NCBI RefSeq assembly: GCF_018802605.1
Contig: NZ_CP069161.1
Span: 3,906,001-3,970,000 of the forward strand
Reading direction: 5' to 3'
From: Paludibacterium paludis
GTDB lineage: Bacteria; Pseudomonadota; Gammaproteobacteria; Burkholderiales; Chromobacteriaceae
DNA: 64,000 nt
The notes under the pieces are model-generated. The model was given only the letters and a program-made list of their open reading frames with translations, searched no databases and was not told the origin of the DNA. Shown here in pieces: positions 26,334 to 36,372 of this stretch (its first letter is position 1; each line of letters starts with the position of its first letter). A program made the position numbers and the translations under genes.

Positions 26334-27427
26334 CGGTCATGCCGCCGAGGGGCCAGAGCACGGCCTCTCGGGTTAATGTCTCCGAAGTTAGCCGGTATGG
26401 CGCCTTCGGAACGTCGCCGAACGCTCGCGGAACCAGACTCGGGCTTTGGCGAATCCATGCGATAGTCGGTCAGCGCATCGGCGTTTTTCCCTGTTGCACC
26501 GGGCAGCCCGACCTCCTCGAGGACAGTCCGAACGGCCAATGGCTTGCGGTCCCGCGTACGCCGGTCATCGTGCTTGATAGGCCAAGACAATTTCGTCGGA
26601 TCGTGACGGAATACAACGTTGAACCTTGTGCCATCTTTATATAGCAACTCTTTTTCCTCAGGAAAATTCGATAGGTTATCAATTCTTGCCCCTGTCTTTC
26701 CAAACACAACGAAACGGTTATGTCGCTTATCAGAGTGAGTAAATTCGTCCACAACACCAACCTTACGAGCTGTTGAAATAAACCCTGAAAACGCCACCTC
26801 ATCACCCTCACGCATCTCAAACGGCACTGAATTTTCTCCACGAAACGTCTTTGCCACCTCCGAAGTGGAAAGCTTTTCTATAGCGCGCTTGAGAGCAGTG
26901 ATCACTCCCTGCTGCTCATAAAGATTCCTTTTGCTATCCTCTCCGATTCCACGCAGGGCATTATTAATTTCCTTATAATGGCTGTCACTGTAGACCCTCA
27001 CGGCCAAATACTCTTCAAAATCCAGCCGAATTCGTTCATCTTTGCATTCGTTGGAATATTTTTTATATCCTTCAACAGCATTCCGCAAGGAGCCTGAATT
27101 TTCATGATAAAAAGAAAGAAATGTCTCTGCTTTATCAAAGAGAAAACTATTTTTCGCGTACCACTCACTGTCCTTGAATGACAGAGTTGGAACCATGTCA
27201 GAGGGTTTCATGAGGGACGACCCCGTATTCTTATAATCCGTAGCAATCCCCCTCCCTTCCTGAAGATTACAGCATTCAGGGTTGGCTCCGACCTCGGCAA
27301 TTCCACAAACAGTCTCGACAACATTATGGACAGCAGTGACAAACTTCAATTTGCCCTGTTGAATTCCTGACGAAATGAGTTTATTAAAACGCTCAAAATT
27401 CGCACAATTAGTAAATATATTTAACAT
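26324..27427 (-). CDS. Predicted mono-ADP-ribosyltransferase (toxin/effector-like)
   Basis: 367-aa protein with no signal peptide. Residues about 138-275 carry the landmarks of arginine-type ADP-ribosyltransferases: a helix VRVYSDSHYKEINNALRG, the NAD-site arginine in FRGE (Arg196), the F-x-S-T strand (FISTA, Ser218-Thr219), and an ExE pair in FPEEKELLY (Glu258, Glu260) followed by DGTRFNVV. This order matches the R-S-E class (ExoS/SpvB-like). The N-terminal 135 residues are unrecognised and could hold a secretion signal. The ATG at 27427 is used; a TTG two codons upstream is possible. GC is low in the catalytic part and rises sharply in the last 80 codons, whose Arg/Pro-rich translation looks unlike a domain. 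No immunity or secretion gene is adjacent. Confidence 0.72.
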   Translation of the reverse strand: MLNIFTNCANFERFNKLISSGIQQGKLKFVTAVHNVVETVCGIAEVGANPECCNLQEGRGIATDYKNTGSSLMKPSDMVPTLSFKDSEWYAKNSFLFDKAETFLSFYHENSGSLRNAVEGYKKYSNECKDERIRLDFEEYLAVRVYSDSHYKEINNALRGIGEDSKRNLYEQQGVITALKRAIEKLSTSEVAKTFRGENSVPFEMREGDEVAFSGFISTARKVGVVDEFTHSDKRHNRFVVFGKTGARIDNLSNFPEEKELLYKDGTRFNVVFRHDPTKLSWPIKHDDRRTRDRKPLAVRTVLEEVGLPGATGKNADALTDYRMDSPKPESGSASVRRRSEGAIPANFGDINPRGRALAPRRHDRQR

Positions 27428-27433
27428 GATCAA

Positions 27434-28161
27434 ACACCAAAATTAAATTGTTTTTCCAAAAACCAACCACAAGTAACATTATTAAATATGATCCATAGCA
27501 AAACCCGGAATATCAATACAGCGCAATCCTAAAACCAGCTTTCCCATACCGCAAAACACCACTAAATAGATGGCAAAATCTCTTTATCAATGAGTAACAG
27601 ACCGCGTTTTGCAACACTCGTCTGCATCACCACCCTTCTCGATTTCACTATCTTTTTTCTACATTGCCATTTCTCATAGTATATGCTGATGCAGCAGAAA
27701 TACTTTCAGAAAACGATTAACTTAGTAACCAGCCTGTCAGTCCGTAAAGAGCACAGAGGCTGCCATTCACTTGTTTAATCGTTCATACCTGCCAACAAGT
27801 CACCATTTCACTTTAAAAAGCATCAAGCATGACCGCCCCGCACGAGGCGCTAACGGGAGCGCCACAGAGTGGTATCCAACTGGGGGGCGAAAACGACAAC
27901 GAAAACAAACTGGAAAAACGGCGGGAAGAGGATCGGCACCGAACGGGCATGCCCGCTTCGCTTGAAACCCGGCAAAAAATCGGGCTTTCTCCCCTATCCG
28001 CCGAGCAGGAGCGACACGGGAGGACGTTTCGGCAATTCCAAGGACGTCGCGCCACCTCATCATTGGCAAAAAAAGAGGGAGGAACCAACCGTTCACAGTG
28101 TCGGTCAGGGCGAAGCGTGGGTTCACGTTCCGTATCGTGCTTCCAACCCATTCCATAAAAC
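27434..28161 (-). other. 728-bp stretch without a convincing gene
   Basis: 27434-27830 is AT-rich and has no reading frame of useful length; it presumably holds the promoter of the ADP-ribosyltransferase gene. 27830-28161 is GC-richer and has overlapping frames of about 110-160 codons on both strands, but none has a ribosome site, known motifs or sensible residue use. A 12-bp palindrome CGGGCATGCCCG occurs near 27947. No IS ends or integrase remains were recognised. Confidence 0.6.
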
Positions 28162-28190
28162 AAACCCCCGTGCCTTGGCAACGGGGGTTT
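28162..28190 (-). terminator. Intrinsic terminator after fadH
   Basis: AAACCCCC pairs with GGGGGTTT around a 13-base loop. On the minus strand the T-rich TTTGTTTTATGG follows. It lies about 34 bp after the fadH stop. Confidence 0.85.
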
Positions 28191-28223
28191 GGATCAGTCC
28201 GGCTTAGCGGGCGAACGGATGAA

Positions 28224-30359
<2,136 letters not shown>

Positions 30360-30403
30360 CTACACTCTGCCACCTTGGAAACCCATAAAGAAAGCGCTCG
30401 CGT

Positions 30404-30745
30404 ATGCGCGGATTGAGCCTGGCGGGAGGCTTCCCTGTTCTCGTTATGAGCCTGCTGGCCTGGATGCGGGAACTGCGCTGGCCCGTACAACTGTATCTTG
30501 CGGCAGGCTGCCTGACCTTCATTCTCTACAGCTTCGACAAATGGCGGGCCGTACGGGGAGGACGTCGAGTTCCCGAAACGACGCTGCATCTGATGGAATT
30601 GGCCGGAGGCTGGCCCGGCGCGCTCATCGCGCAGCGTCTCTTGCGTCACAAATGCAGCAAATCGCGCTACCAGTGGGTATTCTGGCTGATCGTGGCGGTG
30701 CACTACGCCGCGTGGGGGGCGTGGTTCTGGGTGGCGGGACGGTGA
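30404..30745 (+). CDS. DUF1294 membrane protein
   Basis: 113-aa small membrane protein of the DUF1294 family. Hydrophobic segments are at about residues 5-18, 26-42 and 90-108, with the family motif [28 protein letters not shown] and [10 protein letters not shown]. The function is unknown. A shorter start at 30446 is possible. It is convergent with the hydrolase gene at 30703 and overlaps it by 43 bp. Confidence 0.85.
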   Translation: [113 protein letters not shown]

Positions 30746-31647
30746 GCATCCAGCCACGCGATCAAATCCGCCTCGACGTCTTCCCGATTGGTTTCGTTAT
30801 GCATCTCGTGCCGACCGCCCGGATAGACCTTGACGGTCACATCGGCCAGGCCAGCCTGCCGGTAGCGGCGCGCCAGTTGGCCCAAACCGAATGCGCCTAG
30901 GCTCACCGGATCGCGGCTGCCGGCGAACAGCAGGACCGGACAGCCGGTGTTCAGGCCCCGGCCGGCCTTTTCTTCCCGCTCCATGGCCAGTATCCCCCCG
31001 AACAGGTCGGACCATAGCGACGGCGTCGGCGCGAAGCCGCACAGCGCGTCCGCCCTATACCGATCCACTTCGTCCCGATCGCGGCTGAGCCAGTCGACCG
31101 GCGTGCGGGCAGGGACAAACCCCAGATTGAAACTGCCGAACACCAGCTTCGCCATGAAAGGACTGGCTACGGCGCTCCGCCCCCCACGCCCGGCCAGCCC
31201 GGCCACCGCGCGCATGACGCGCGCCATCGCGGATTGCCGGTATCCGGTGGCGGACAAGACCAGACCGGCCAGCCCCTCGCCCCGGGACAAGAAATGCGCT
31301 CTGGCGATGAAGGAGCCCATGCTGTGACCGAACACGAACAGCGGCAGGCCCGGGTTATCGTCCTCCGCCCTGCGGCGCACGTTATCGAGATCGCCCAGGA
31401 CACGCTGCCACCCATCCTTCACGGCAAAGAGCCCCCGTACTTCGGCTCGCGCGCCGTGACCGCGATGATCATGCGCATAGACCGCATAGCCGGCCTCAAC
31501 CAGGGTTCGCGCCAGTCGGTCGTAGCGCGCGGCATACTCGCTCATCCCGTGCGATACCAGCACAACACCACGGGCCGGAATGACCGGCATCCAGCGGCAA
31601 ACCGGAATGGAGCGCCCGTCGGCCGCGGTCAGTTCGAAGGCATCCAT
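30703..31647 (-). CDS. Alpha/beta hydrolase, lysophospholipase/monoacylglycerol lipase type
   Basis: 314-aa serine hydrolase. The oxyanion region SHGMSEYAARYDRLA, the nucleophile elbow FGHSMGSF, acid residue candidates near FAGSRDPV, and a histidine in GGRHEMHNE complete a catalytic triad. The family resembles PldB and monoglyceride lipase, which act on lysophospholipids or monoacylglycerols. No signal peptide is seen. It is 8 bp downstream of the acetyltransferase gene on the same strand. Confidence 0.85.
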   Translation of the reverse strand: MDAFELTAADGRSIPVCRWMPVIPARGVVLVSHGMSEYAARYDRLARTLVEAGYAVYAHDHRGHGARAEVRGLFAVKDGWQRVLGDLDNVRRRAEDDNPGLPLFVFGHSMGSFIARAHFLSRGEGLAGLVLSATGYRQSAMARVMRAVAGLAGRGGRSAVASPFMAKLVFGSFNLGFVPARTPVDWLSRDRDEVDRYRADALCGFAPTPSLWSDLFGGILAMEREEKAGRGLNTGCPVLLFAGSRDPVSLGAFGLGQLARRYRQAGLADVTVKVYPGGRHEMHNETNREDVEADLIAWLDAHRPATQNHAPHAA

Positions 31648-31655
31648 GAGGCTCC

Positions 31656-32237
31656 CTAGCCAAGAATGTATTCAGGTTTGAAATCGGGATTGATCAGCGA
31701 GGTCAGGACATGATCGCGCCATTCCCCGTCCAGGAACAGGTAGCGGCTGGCCTTGCCTTCGATGGTGAAGCCAAGCCTCGACAACAGACGCGCGCTGCGA
31801 TCGTTGTGAGGCTGGTAGTTGGCCTGGATGCGGTGCAGCTTCAAGCGCTGGAACATGAAGTCGTTGGTGGTCTTCAGGGCCTGGCGCATCTGCCCCTTGC
31901 CTTCGTGCTTGGCATCGATGCTGTACCCCAGATGGCAGGCCTGGAACACGCCACGCACGATGTTGGAGTAAGAGATGGTGCCGATAACACGGGAAGCGTG
32001 CTCCGGATCCAGCAGCAGCAGGCGAACGGCGCGTCCTTCGTCCCAGTCCCGCACCGCTTGCCGGAAACTGGTGATCCAGTACGCTTCGGTATAGTAACTG
32101 TCCGAGTGCGCCACGCCCCAGGGAGCGAGGTGGTCGCGGTTTCTCAACTGGAATTCGAGCATGCCCCTTGCCAGCGAGGAACGCGCAAGAACGATTTTGG
32201 CATGCGGGGTCGATAATTCGGGGTGAGGCAGCGCCAA
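31656..32237 (-). CDS. RimJ/RimL-like GNAT N-acetyltransferase
   Basis: 193-aa GNAT acetyltransferase of the RimJ group, which acetylates protein N-termini or small molecules. Supporting features are the RNRDHLAPW segment, IGTISYSNI, LGYSIDAKHEGKGQMRQAL (acetyl-CoA loop), and HNDRSARLLSRLGFTIEG. The start appears to be TTG at 32237 with GGAG six to seven bases upstream; the next ATG would remove conserved sequence. The substrate is uncertain. It is between purC and the lipase-like gene on the same strand. Confidence 0.83.
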   Translation of the reverse strand: MALPHPELSTPHAKIVLARSSLARGMLEFQLRNRDHLAPWGVAHSDSYYTEAYWITSFRQAVRDWDEGRAVRLLLLDPEHASRVIGTISYSNIVRGVFQACHLGYSIDAKHEGKGQMRQALKTTNDFMFQRLKLHRIQANYQPHNDRSARLLSRLGFTIEGKASRYLFLDGEWRDHVLTSLINPDFKPEYILG

Positions 32238-32308
32238 GGGGGTCTCCGGTCAATATGTTGTCATACGTCGACCGATTCTAGCCTCAGCGCCGCGCCCGGA
32301 CAAGACGA

Positions 32309-33178
32309 TCACCCGGCGAGCCGGGTCAGCGCCTCGCGGTACTTGTCGGCGGTTTTCTGGCGCACCTCGGCGGGAACGGAGGGCGCCGGCGGGCGTTTGT
32401 CCCAACCGCTGGCCTCAAGCCAGTCGCGTACGAACTGCTTGTCGAAGCTCGGCGGCGTCGTGCCTTCCCGATAACTGTCGGCCGGCCAGAAACGGCTCGA
32501 ATCCGGCGTCAGCGCCTCATCCATCAAGGTCAGGACACCATGCTCGTCCAGGCCGAACTCGAACTTGGTGTCGCAAATGATGATGCCCCGGCTCAATGCG
32601 TAATCACTGGCCGTACGGTACAGGCGAATGGCGGTATCGCGCACCTGTTCGGCAAGTTCCCGGCCGATGCGGCTGGCGCATTCGTCAAAGGAAATGTTCT
32701 CGTCGTGATCGCCGACCGCCGCCTTGGTCGACGGGGTGAAAACCGGCTCGGGCAGGCGCGACGACTCCTTGAGTCCCGCCGGCAAGGCGATCCCGCACAC
32801 CGAACCTGCGCGACAATATTCCTTCCAGCCCGAACCGGCAAGGTAACCGCGCACGATCGCTTCGACCGGCACCGGCGTGAGGCGCTTGGCCACCACGGCG
32901 CGCTTTTCGACGAGCGGCAGCTCTTCGGTCGTCACCACCGACGCGACGCGGTCGCCGGTCAGATGGTTGGGCACCACCTCCTTGAGATGATCGAACCAGA
33001 AATTGGAAATCGCCGTCAGGATCTCGCCCTTGCCCGGAATCGGTTCGGGCAGGATCACATCGAACGCGGACAGGCGATCGCTCGCCACCATCAGCATGCG
33101 TTTTTCGTCGATTTCATACAGATCGCGGACTTTGCCCGAATAGATCTTCTTCAGGCTCGTCAAAGTGGTACCGGACAT
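32309..33178 (-). CDS. purC: SAICAR synthase
   Basis: 289-aa PurC that joins CAIR and aspartate in de novo purine synthesis. [26 protein letters not shown], and the long eukaryote-like form with [20 protein letters not shown] and [10 protein letters not shown] are all present. The length (about 290) fits the longer PurC type rather than the 237-aa E. coli form. It is third in purE-purK-purC, 16 bp after purK. Confidence 0.96.
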   Translation of the reverse strand: MSGTTLTSLKKIYSGKVRDLYEIDEKRMLMVASDRLSAFDVILPEPIPGKGEILTAISNFWFDHLKEVVPNHLTGDRVASVVTTEELPLVEKRAVVAKRLTPVPVEAIVRGYLAGSGWKEYCRAGSVCGIALPAGLKESSRLPEPVFTPSTKAAVGDHDENISFDECASRIGRELAEQVRDTAIRLYRTASDYALSRGIIICDTKFEFGLDEHGVLTLMDEALTPDSSRFWPADSYREGTTPPSFDKQFVRDWLEASGWDKRPPAPSVPAEVRQKTADKYREALTRLAG

Positions 33179-33194
33179 GAACAGCTTTCCTTCC

Positions 33195-34325
33195 TTACAG
33201 GGTTTCCTTGAGCGCCATGGCCTGCTCCAGCGCGTCGTCGACGGATGAAGCGAGCACGGTGAAGTGTCCCATCTTGCGGCCGGGACGGGCTTGCGCCTTG
33301 CCGTACAGATGCAGGTGCGCGTTGGGCGCCTCCATCAGGACATCCCAGCGCGGCTCACCGCCATCGTCCCGCCAGACATCCCCCAGGAGGTTGACCATCA
33401 CCGCGGGGGACAAGAGATCGGTACGGCCCGGCAACAGGCCGCACATCGCGCGCACCTGCTGCTGGAACTGGTCGGTCAGACAGGCATCCAGGGTGAAATG
33501 ACCGGAGTTGTGCGGGCGGGGCGCCATTTCGTTGATCACCAGCGAACCATCCTCCAGCACAAAGAACTCCACGGCCAGCACGCCCACATAGTCGAGCGCG
33601 TCGGCAAGGCGCCGGGCCATGTCCTGCGCGGCGGCGGCCAGCGTCGCCTCGACCCGGGCCGGCACGATCGACACGTCCAGAATGCCGTTGGCGTGACGGT
33701 TTTCCGCCAGGGGGAACACCGCGGTCTGCGCCGCGCTGGTGCGCGTGACGATGGCCGAAATCTCGAGCGCGAGATCGACCCGTTTTTCCAGTACGCACGG
33801 CTGGCCGCCCAGATCGGCCCAGGCAGCCCGCGCCTCCTGCGCGGTCGCGACCCGCACCTGACCCTTGCCGTCATAACCAAGCCGCGCCGTCTTGAGGATG
33901 CCCGGCAGCCAGGCGGACAGATCGACATTGATGTCGGCCAGGGTGTCGACCACAAGATAGGGCGCCGTCGGCAAGCCCGCGCGGTTGATCCAGGCCTTTT
34001 CCTCAATGCGGTTCTGCGCCACGGCCACCGCGTCGCCGGACGGACAGACCCGGGTATGCCGCGCCAGTTCGCGCATGGCGTCGGCGTTGACGTTTTCGAA
34101 TTCGGTGGTCACCGCCGCGCAGCTGGCACCCAGTTCGGCCAACGCCACGGGATCGTTGTAAGGGGCGCAAAGGTGGGTATCGGCAAAACGCGCGGCCGGC
34201 GCGGCCGGGTCAGGGTCGAGCACCGTCACCCGGTACCCCATGGTCTTGGCGGCCACCGTGAACATGCAGCCCAACTGGCCGCCGCCCAGGATGCCGAGCC
34301 GCGCGGGAGGAAGAATCGCCGCCAT
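33195..34325 (-). CDS. purK: N5-carboxyaminoimidazole ribonucleotide synthase
   Basis: 376-aa ATP-grasp PurK that carboxylates AIR with bicarbonate. The glycine-rich start [42 protein letters not shown], and [14 protein letters not shown](L)DAC are diagnostic. Start and stop codons overlap with purE (TAATG), so translational coupling is likely. Confidence 0.96.
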   Translation of the reverse strand: MAAILPPARLGILGGGQLGCMFTVAAKTMGYRVTVLDPDPAAPAARFADTHLCAPYNDPVALAELGASCAAVTTEFENVNADAMRELARHTRVCPSGDAVAVAQNRIEEKAWINRAGLPTAPYLVVDTLADINVDLSAWLPGILKTARLGYDGKGQVRVATAQEARAAWADLGGQPCVLEKRVDLALEISAIVTRTSAAQTAVFPLAENRHANGILDVSIVPARVEATLAAAAQDMARRLADALDYVGVLAVEFFVLEDGSLVINEMAPRPHNSGHFTLDACLTDQFQQQVRAMCGLLPGRTDLLSPAVMVNLLGDVWRDDGGEPRWDVLMEAPNAHLHLYGKAQARPGRKMGHFTVLASSVDDALEQAMALKETL

Positions 34326-34813
34326 TACTCGACCTCCGGCAGCGTCATGGCGAGAACCGCCTCTTCCTGACGACGGCGGAAATCCGCCAGGGCATCGGCC
34401 AGTTCAGGCCGGGAGACCGCCAGCATGGCAAGGGCGAACAGCGCCGCATTGGCCGCGCCCGCCTCACCGATGGCGAAGGTGGCGACCGGGATGCCCTTGG
34501 GCATCTGCACAATGGACAGCAGGGAATCCTCGCCGCGCAAATAACGCGATGGCACCGGCACGCCAAGCACGGGAATCGTGGTCTTGGCCGCGAGCATGCC
34601 CGGCAAGTGGGCGGCGCCGCCGGCACCGGCAATGATCGCCGAGAGACCGCGCTCGCGCGCCGTTTCGGCATAGTGGAACAACAGGTCCGGTGTGCGATGC
34701 GCGGAAACCACCCGCGTTTCGAATGCCACGCTGAACTCCTTGAGCACTCGGGCCGCATGCTGCATGACTTCCCAGTCACTGTTGCTGCCCATCACGATGC
34801 CAACTTCGATCAT
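34325..34813 (-). CDS. purE: N5-CAIR mutase
   Basis: 162-aa PurE that converts N5-CAIR to CAIR after PurK. The [17 protein letters not shown] start, [19 protein letters not shown] and [20 protein letters not shown] are the substrate-site motifs of class I PurE. It is first of the purE-purK-purC set, downstream of a promoter with an internal palindrome. Confidence 0.96.
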   Translation of the reverse strand: MIEVGIVMGSNSDWEVMQHAARVLKEFSVAFETRVVSAHRTPDLLFHYAETARERGLSAIIAGAGGAAHLPGMLAAKTTIPVLGVPVPSRYLRGEDSLLSIVQMPKGIPVATFAIGEAGAANAALFALAMLAVSRPELADALADFRRRQEEAVLAMTLPEVE

Positions 34814-34878
34814 GCCTTTACGCCTTCGGGGGTCATAAAGATGGCATTTTACCCGAAGCGCGCCATGCCCCGGAAACG

Positions 34879-34907
34879 ATTTATGTCTTTACGTAAAGCA
34901 AATTCAA
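34879..34907 (-). promoter_or_regulatory. Candidate purE promoter with palindrome in spacer
   Basis: Minus strand TTGAAT (34902-34907), 17-base spacer, ATAAAT (34879-34884). The perfect 12-bp palindrome CTTTACGTAAAG (34887-34898) lies inside the spacer. It does not match the E. coli PurR box. Confidence 0.42.
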
Positions 34908-34952
34908 CGACTTAGCCTGTATCTGGCCGTCATTCTTCATGCCACCAGACGC

Positions 34953-34982
34953 AAAAAAACCGCGAGGAGCCTTCGCGGTTTT
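34953..34982 (-). terminator. Intrinsic terminator after cpoB
   Basis: CCGCGA pairs with TCGCGG around a 7-base loop and is followed on the minus strand by seven T residues. It ends the tolR-tolA-tolB-pal-cpoB set. Confidence 0.88.
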
Positions 34983-35001
34983 CATTCCGGCGTTCGGGAC
35001 G

Positions 35002-35739
35002 TCAGAGGGTTTTCAGCTGTTCTTTCGCCTTGATCGCGGCGGGGCTCTTCGGGTAGAGCTTGATCAGGCGACGGAAAGTGGCGCGGGCGGTGTCGAGCTG
35101 ATTGAGCGCGCGCTGACACAAACCGATGCTGCGCAACGCATCTGGCGCCCGCGGGTCGTCCGGATGCTGTTCGACGAAGCGACGGTGGATATCGATCGCC
35201 GAGTCGTACTGACGCAGACCGGCATGGGCGACGCCCAGCCAGTAGGTCGCCTCGACGGCTTGCGGCGAATCCGGATTCTGGCTGATGAAACGCTGCAGGG
35301 CAGGCACCGCGTTGGCGAAATCCTGACTGCGCAACAACTTGAGGGCCTTGTCGAAATCGGGCGCGGCCTGGGCCGTTCCCTGCGCAGCGGCAGGCGGCTG
35401 ACTGGCGGCCGGAGCGCTGGCGGCCGCCCCTTCCACTTTGCCAAGACGGGCGTCCAGATCGGCGTACAGATCGTTCTGCCGCTTCTGGGTGGTCTGCAGG
35501 GTGTAGTTGATGACCTCGTTCTCTCCGCGGAGCTTGGCGATCTCCGCCTTGAGGGCATCCACCTGGCTGACCAGATCGAGCAGCTTGTCGTTGGACAGTT
35601 TGCTTTCCATTTCGGAAAGACGGCTGCTGGCCTGCTGGTTCACCTGGTCGATCTGGCGCCGGGTGGCCTCCAGATCGCTGTTGGTCGCGCAACCGGCAAG
35701 GGCGGCCAGCATGAGCGCGCTGATGGCGACGCGTTTCAT
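35002..35739 (-). CDS. cpoB: CpoB/YbgF, Tol-associated cell-division coordinator
   Basis: 245-aa periplasmic protein that links Tol-Pal with peptidoglycan synthesis at division. The N-terminus has a signal sequence that reads as a lipobox (LAALAGC), unlike typical soluble CpoB. A coiled coil (about 22-80: SDLEATRRQIDQVNQQASSRL) comes next, then an alanine-rich linker and C-terminal TPRs (about 125-245, DFANAVPALQRFISQNPDSP and repeats). It is last in the tol set, 77 bp after pal. Confidence 0.93.
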   Translation of the reverse strand: MKRVAISALMLAALAGCATNSDLEATRRQIDQVNQQASSRLSEMESKLSNDKLLDLVSQVDALKAEIAKLRGENEVINYTLQTTQKRQNDLYADLDARLGKVEGAAASAPAASQPPAAAQGTAQAAPDFDKALKLLRSQDFANAVPALQRFISQNPDSPQAVEATYWLGVAHAGLRQYDSAIDIHRRFVEQHPDDPRAPDALRSIGLCQRALNQLDTARATFRRLIKLYPKSPAAIKAKEQLKTL

Positions 35740-35816
35740 CGTTGTTCTTCTCCCCGAAAAAGACAGATGGCCGGATAGCCTAACCCGGGGTATCCGGCCG
35801 TGTCTTCAGCCAACGC

Positions 35817-36341
35817 TTATTTCTGCTGGTAGACGATGTCGTCGCGACGGTTTTCGGCATAGGCCGCGTCCGAGTTGCCCTCGGCCTTCGGCTTTTCCTT
35901 ACCGAAGCTGACCGCTTCGAGCTGCTTGTCCTTCACGCCCAGCACTTCCATGGACTTTTTCAGGCTCTCGGCGCGTCGCTGGCCGAGGGCCAGGTTGTAT
36001 TCACGGCTGCCGCGCGAGTCGGTGTTGCCCTGAATCACGACCTTCTGCTCCGGGTTCGCTTTCAGATAAGCCGCATGCGTGTCGACCAGCGGTTTGAATT
36101 CAGGCTTGATGACATTCGAGTCGAAATCGAAATACACGCTGCGCTTGGCCAGCGGGCTGTTCGGGTCATTGAGCGGATCGACCGCCACCTTGCCCTGGTT
36201 GGCCGCGTTCTGATCGACAGGGGCGGTCGACTTGGGCGTGGCGTCCACCGGCGCCGTCTTGGCGGTTTCCGGCTTGGTGCTGGCGCAAGCGGCCAGCAGG
36301 GTAACCGTCGCAGTGCCCATCAGAAGGTGTTTCCAGTTCAT
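35817..36341 (-). CDS. pal: Peptidoglycan-associated lipoprotein Pal
   Basis: 174-aa outer-membrane lipoprotein that anchors Tol to peptidoglycan. Lipobox LLAAC lies at about residues 15-19, with a linker rich in threonine and proline, then an OmpA-like domain: YFDFDSNVIKPEFKPLV and the GNTDSRGSREYNLALGQRRA peptidoglycan-binding stretch. The ATG at 36341 is chosen for its lipoprotein signal and nearby GGAG; longer frames enter tolB. It is 31 bp after tolB. Confidence 0.97.
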   Translation of the reverse strand: MNWKHLLMGTATVTLLAACASTKPETAKTAPVDATPKSTAPVDQNAANQGKVAVDPLNDPNSPLAKRSVYFDFDSNVIKPEFKPLVDTHAAYLKANPEQKVVIQGNTDSRGSREYNLALGQRRAESLKKSMEVLGVKDKQLEAVSFGKEKPKAEGNSDAAYAENRRDDIVYQQK

Positions 36342-36372
36342 GCTTTCACTCCTCGAAAAAGGGTTCAGGAAT

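Noticed and set aside
27829..28207. Overlapping frames of about 110 codons on the plus strand before the fadH terminator
   Set aside because: No ribosome site, biased charged composition, no recognisable motif, and equally long frames on the other strand; most likely chance in GC-rich DNA.
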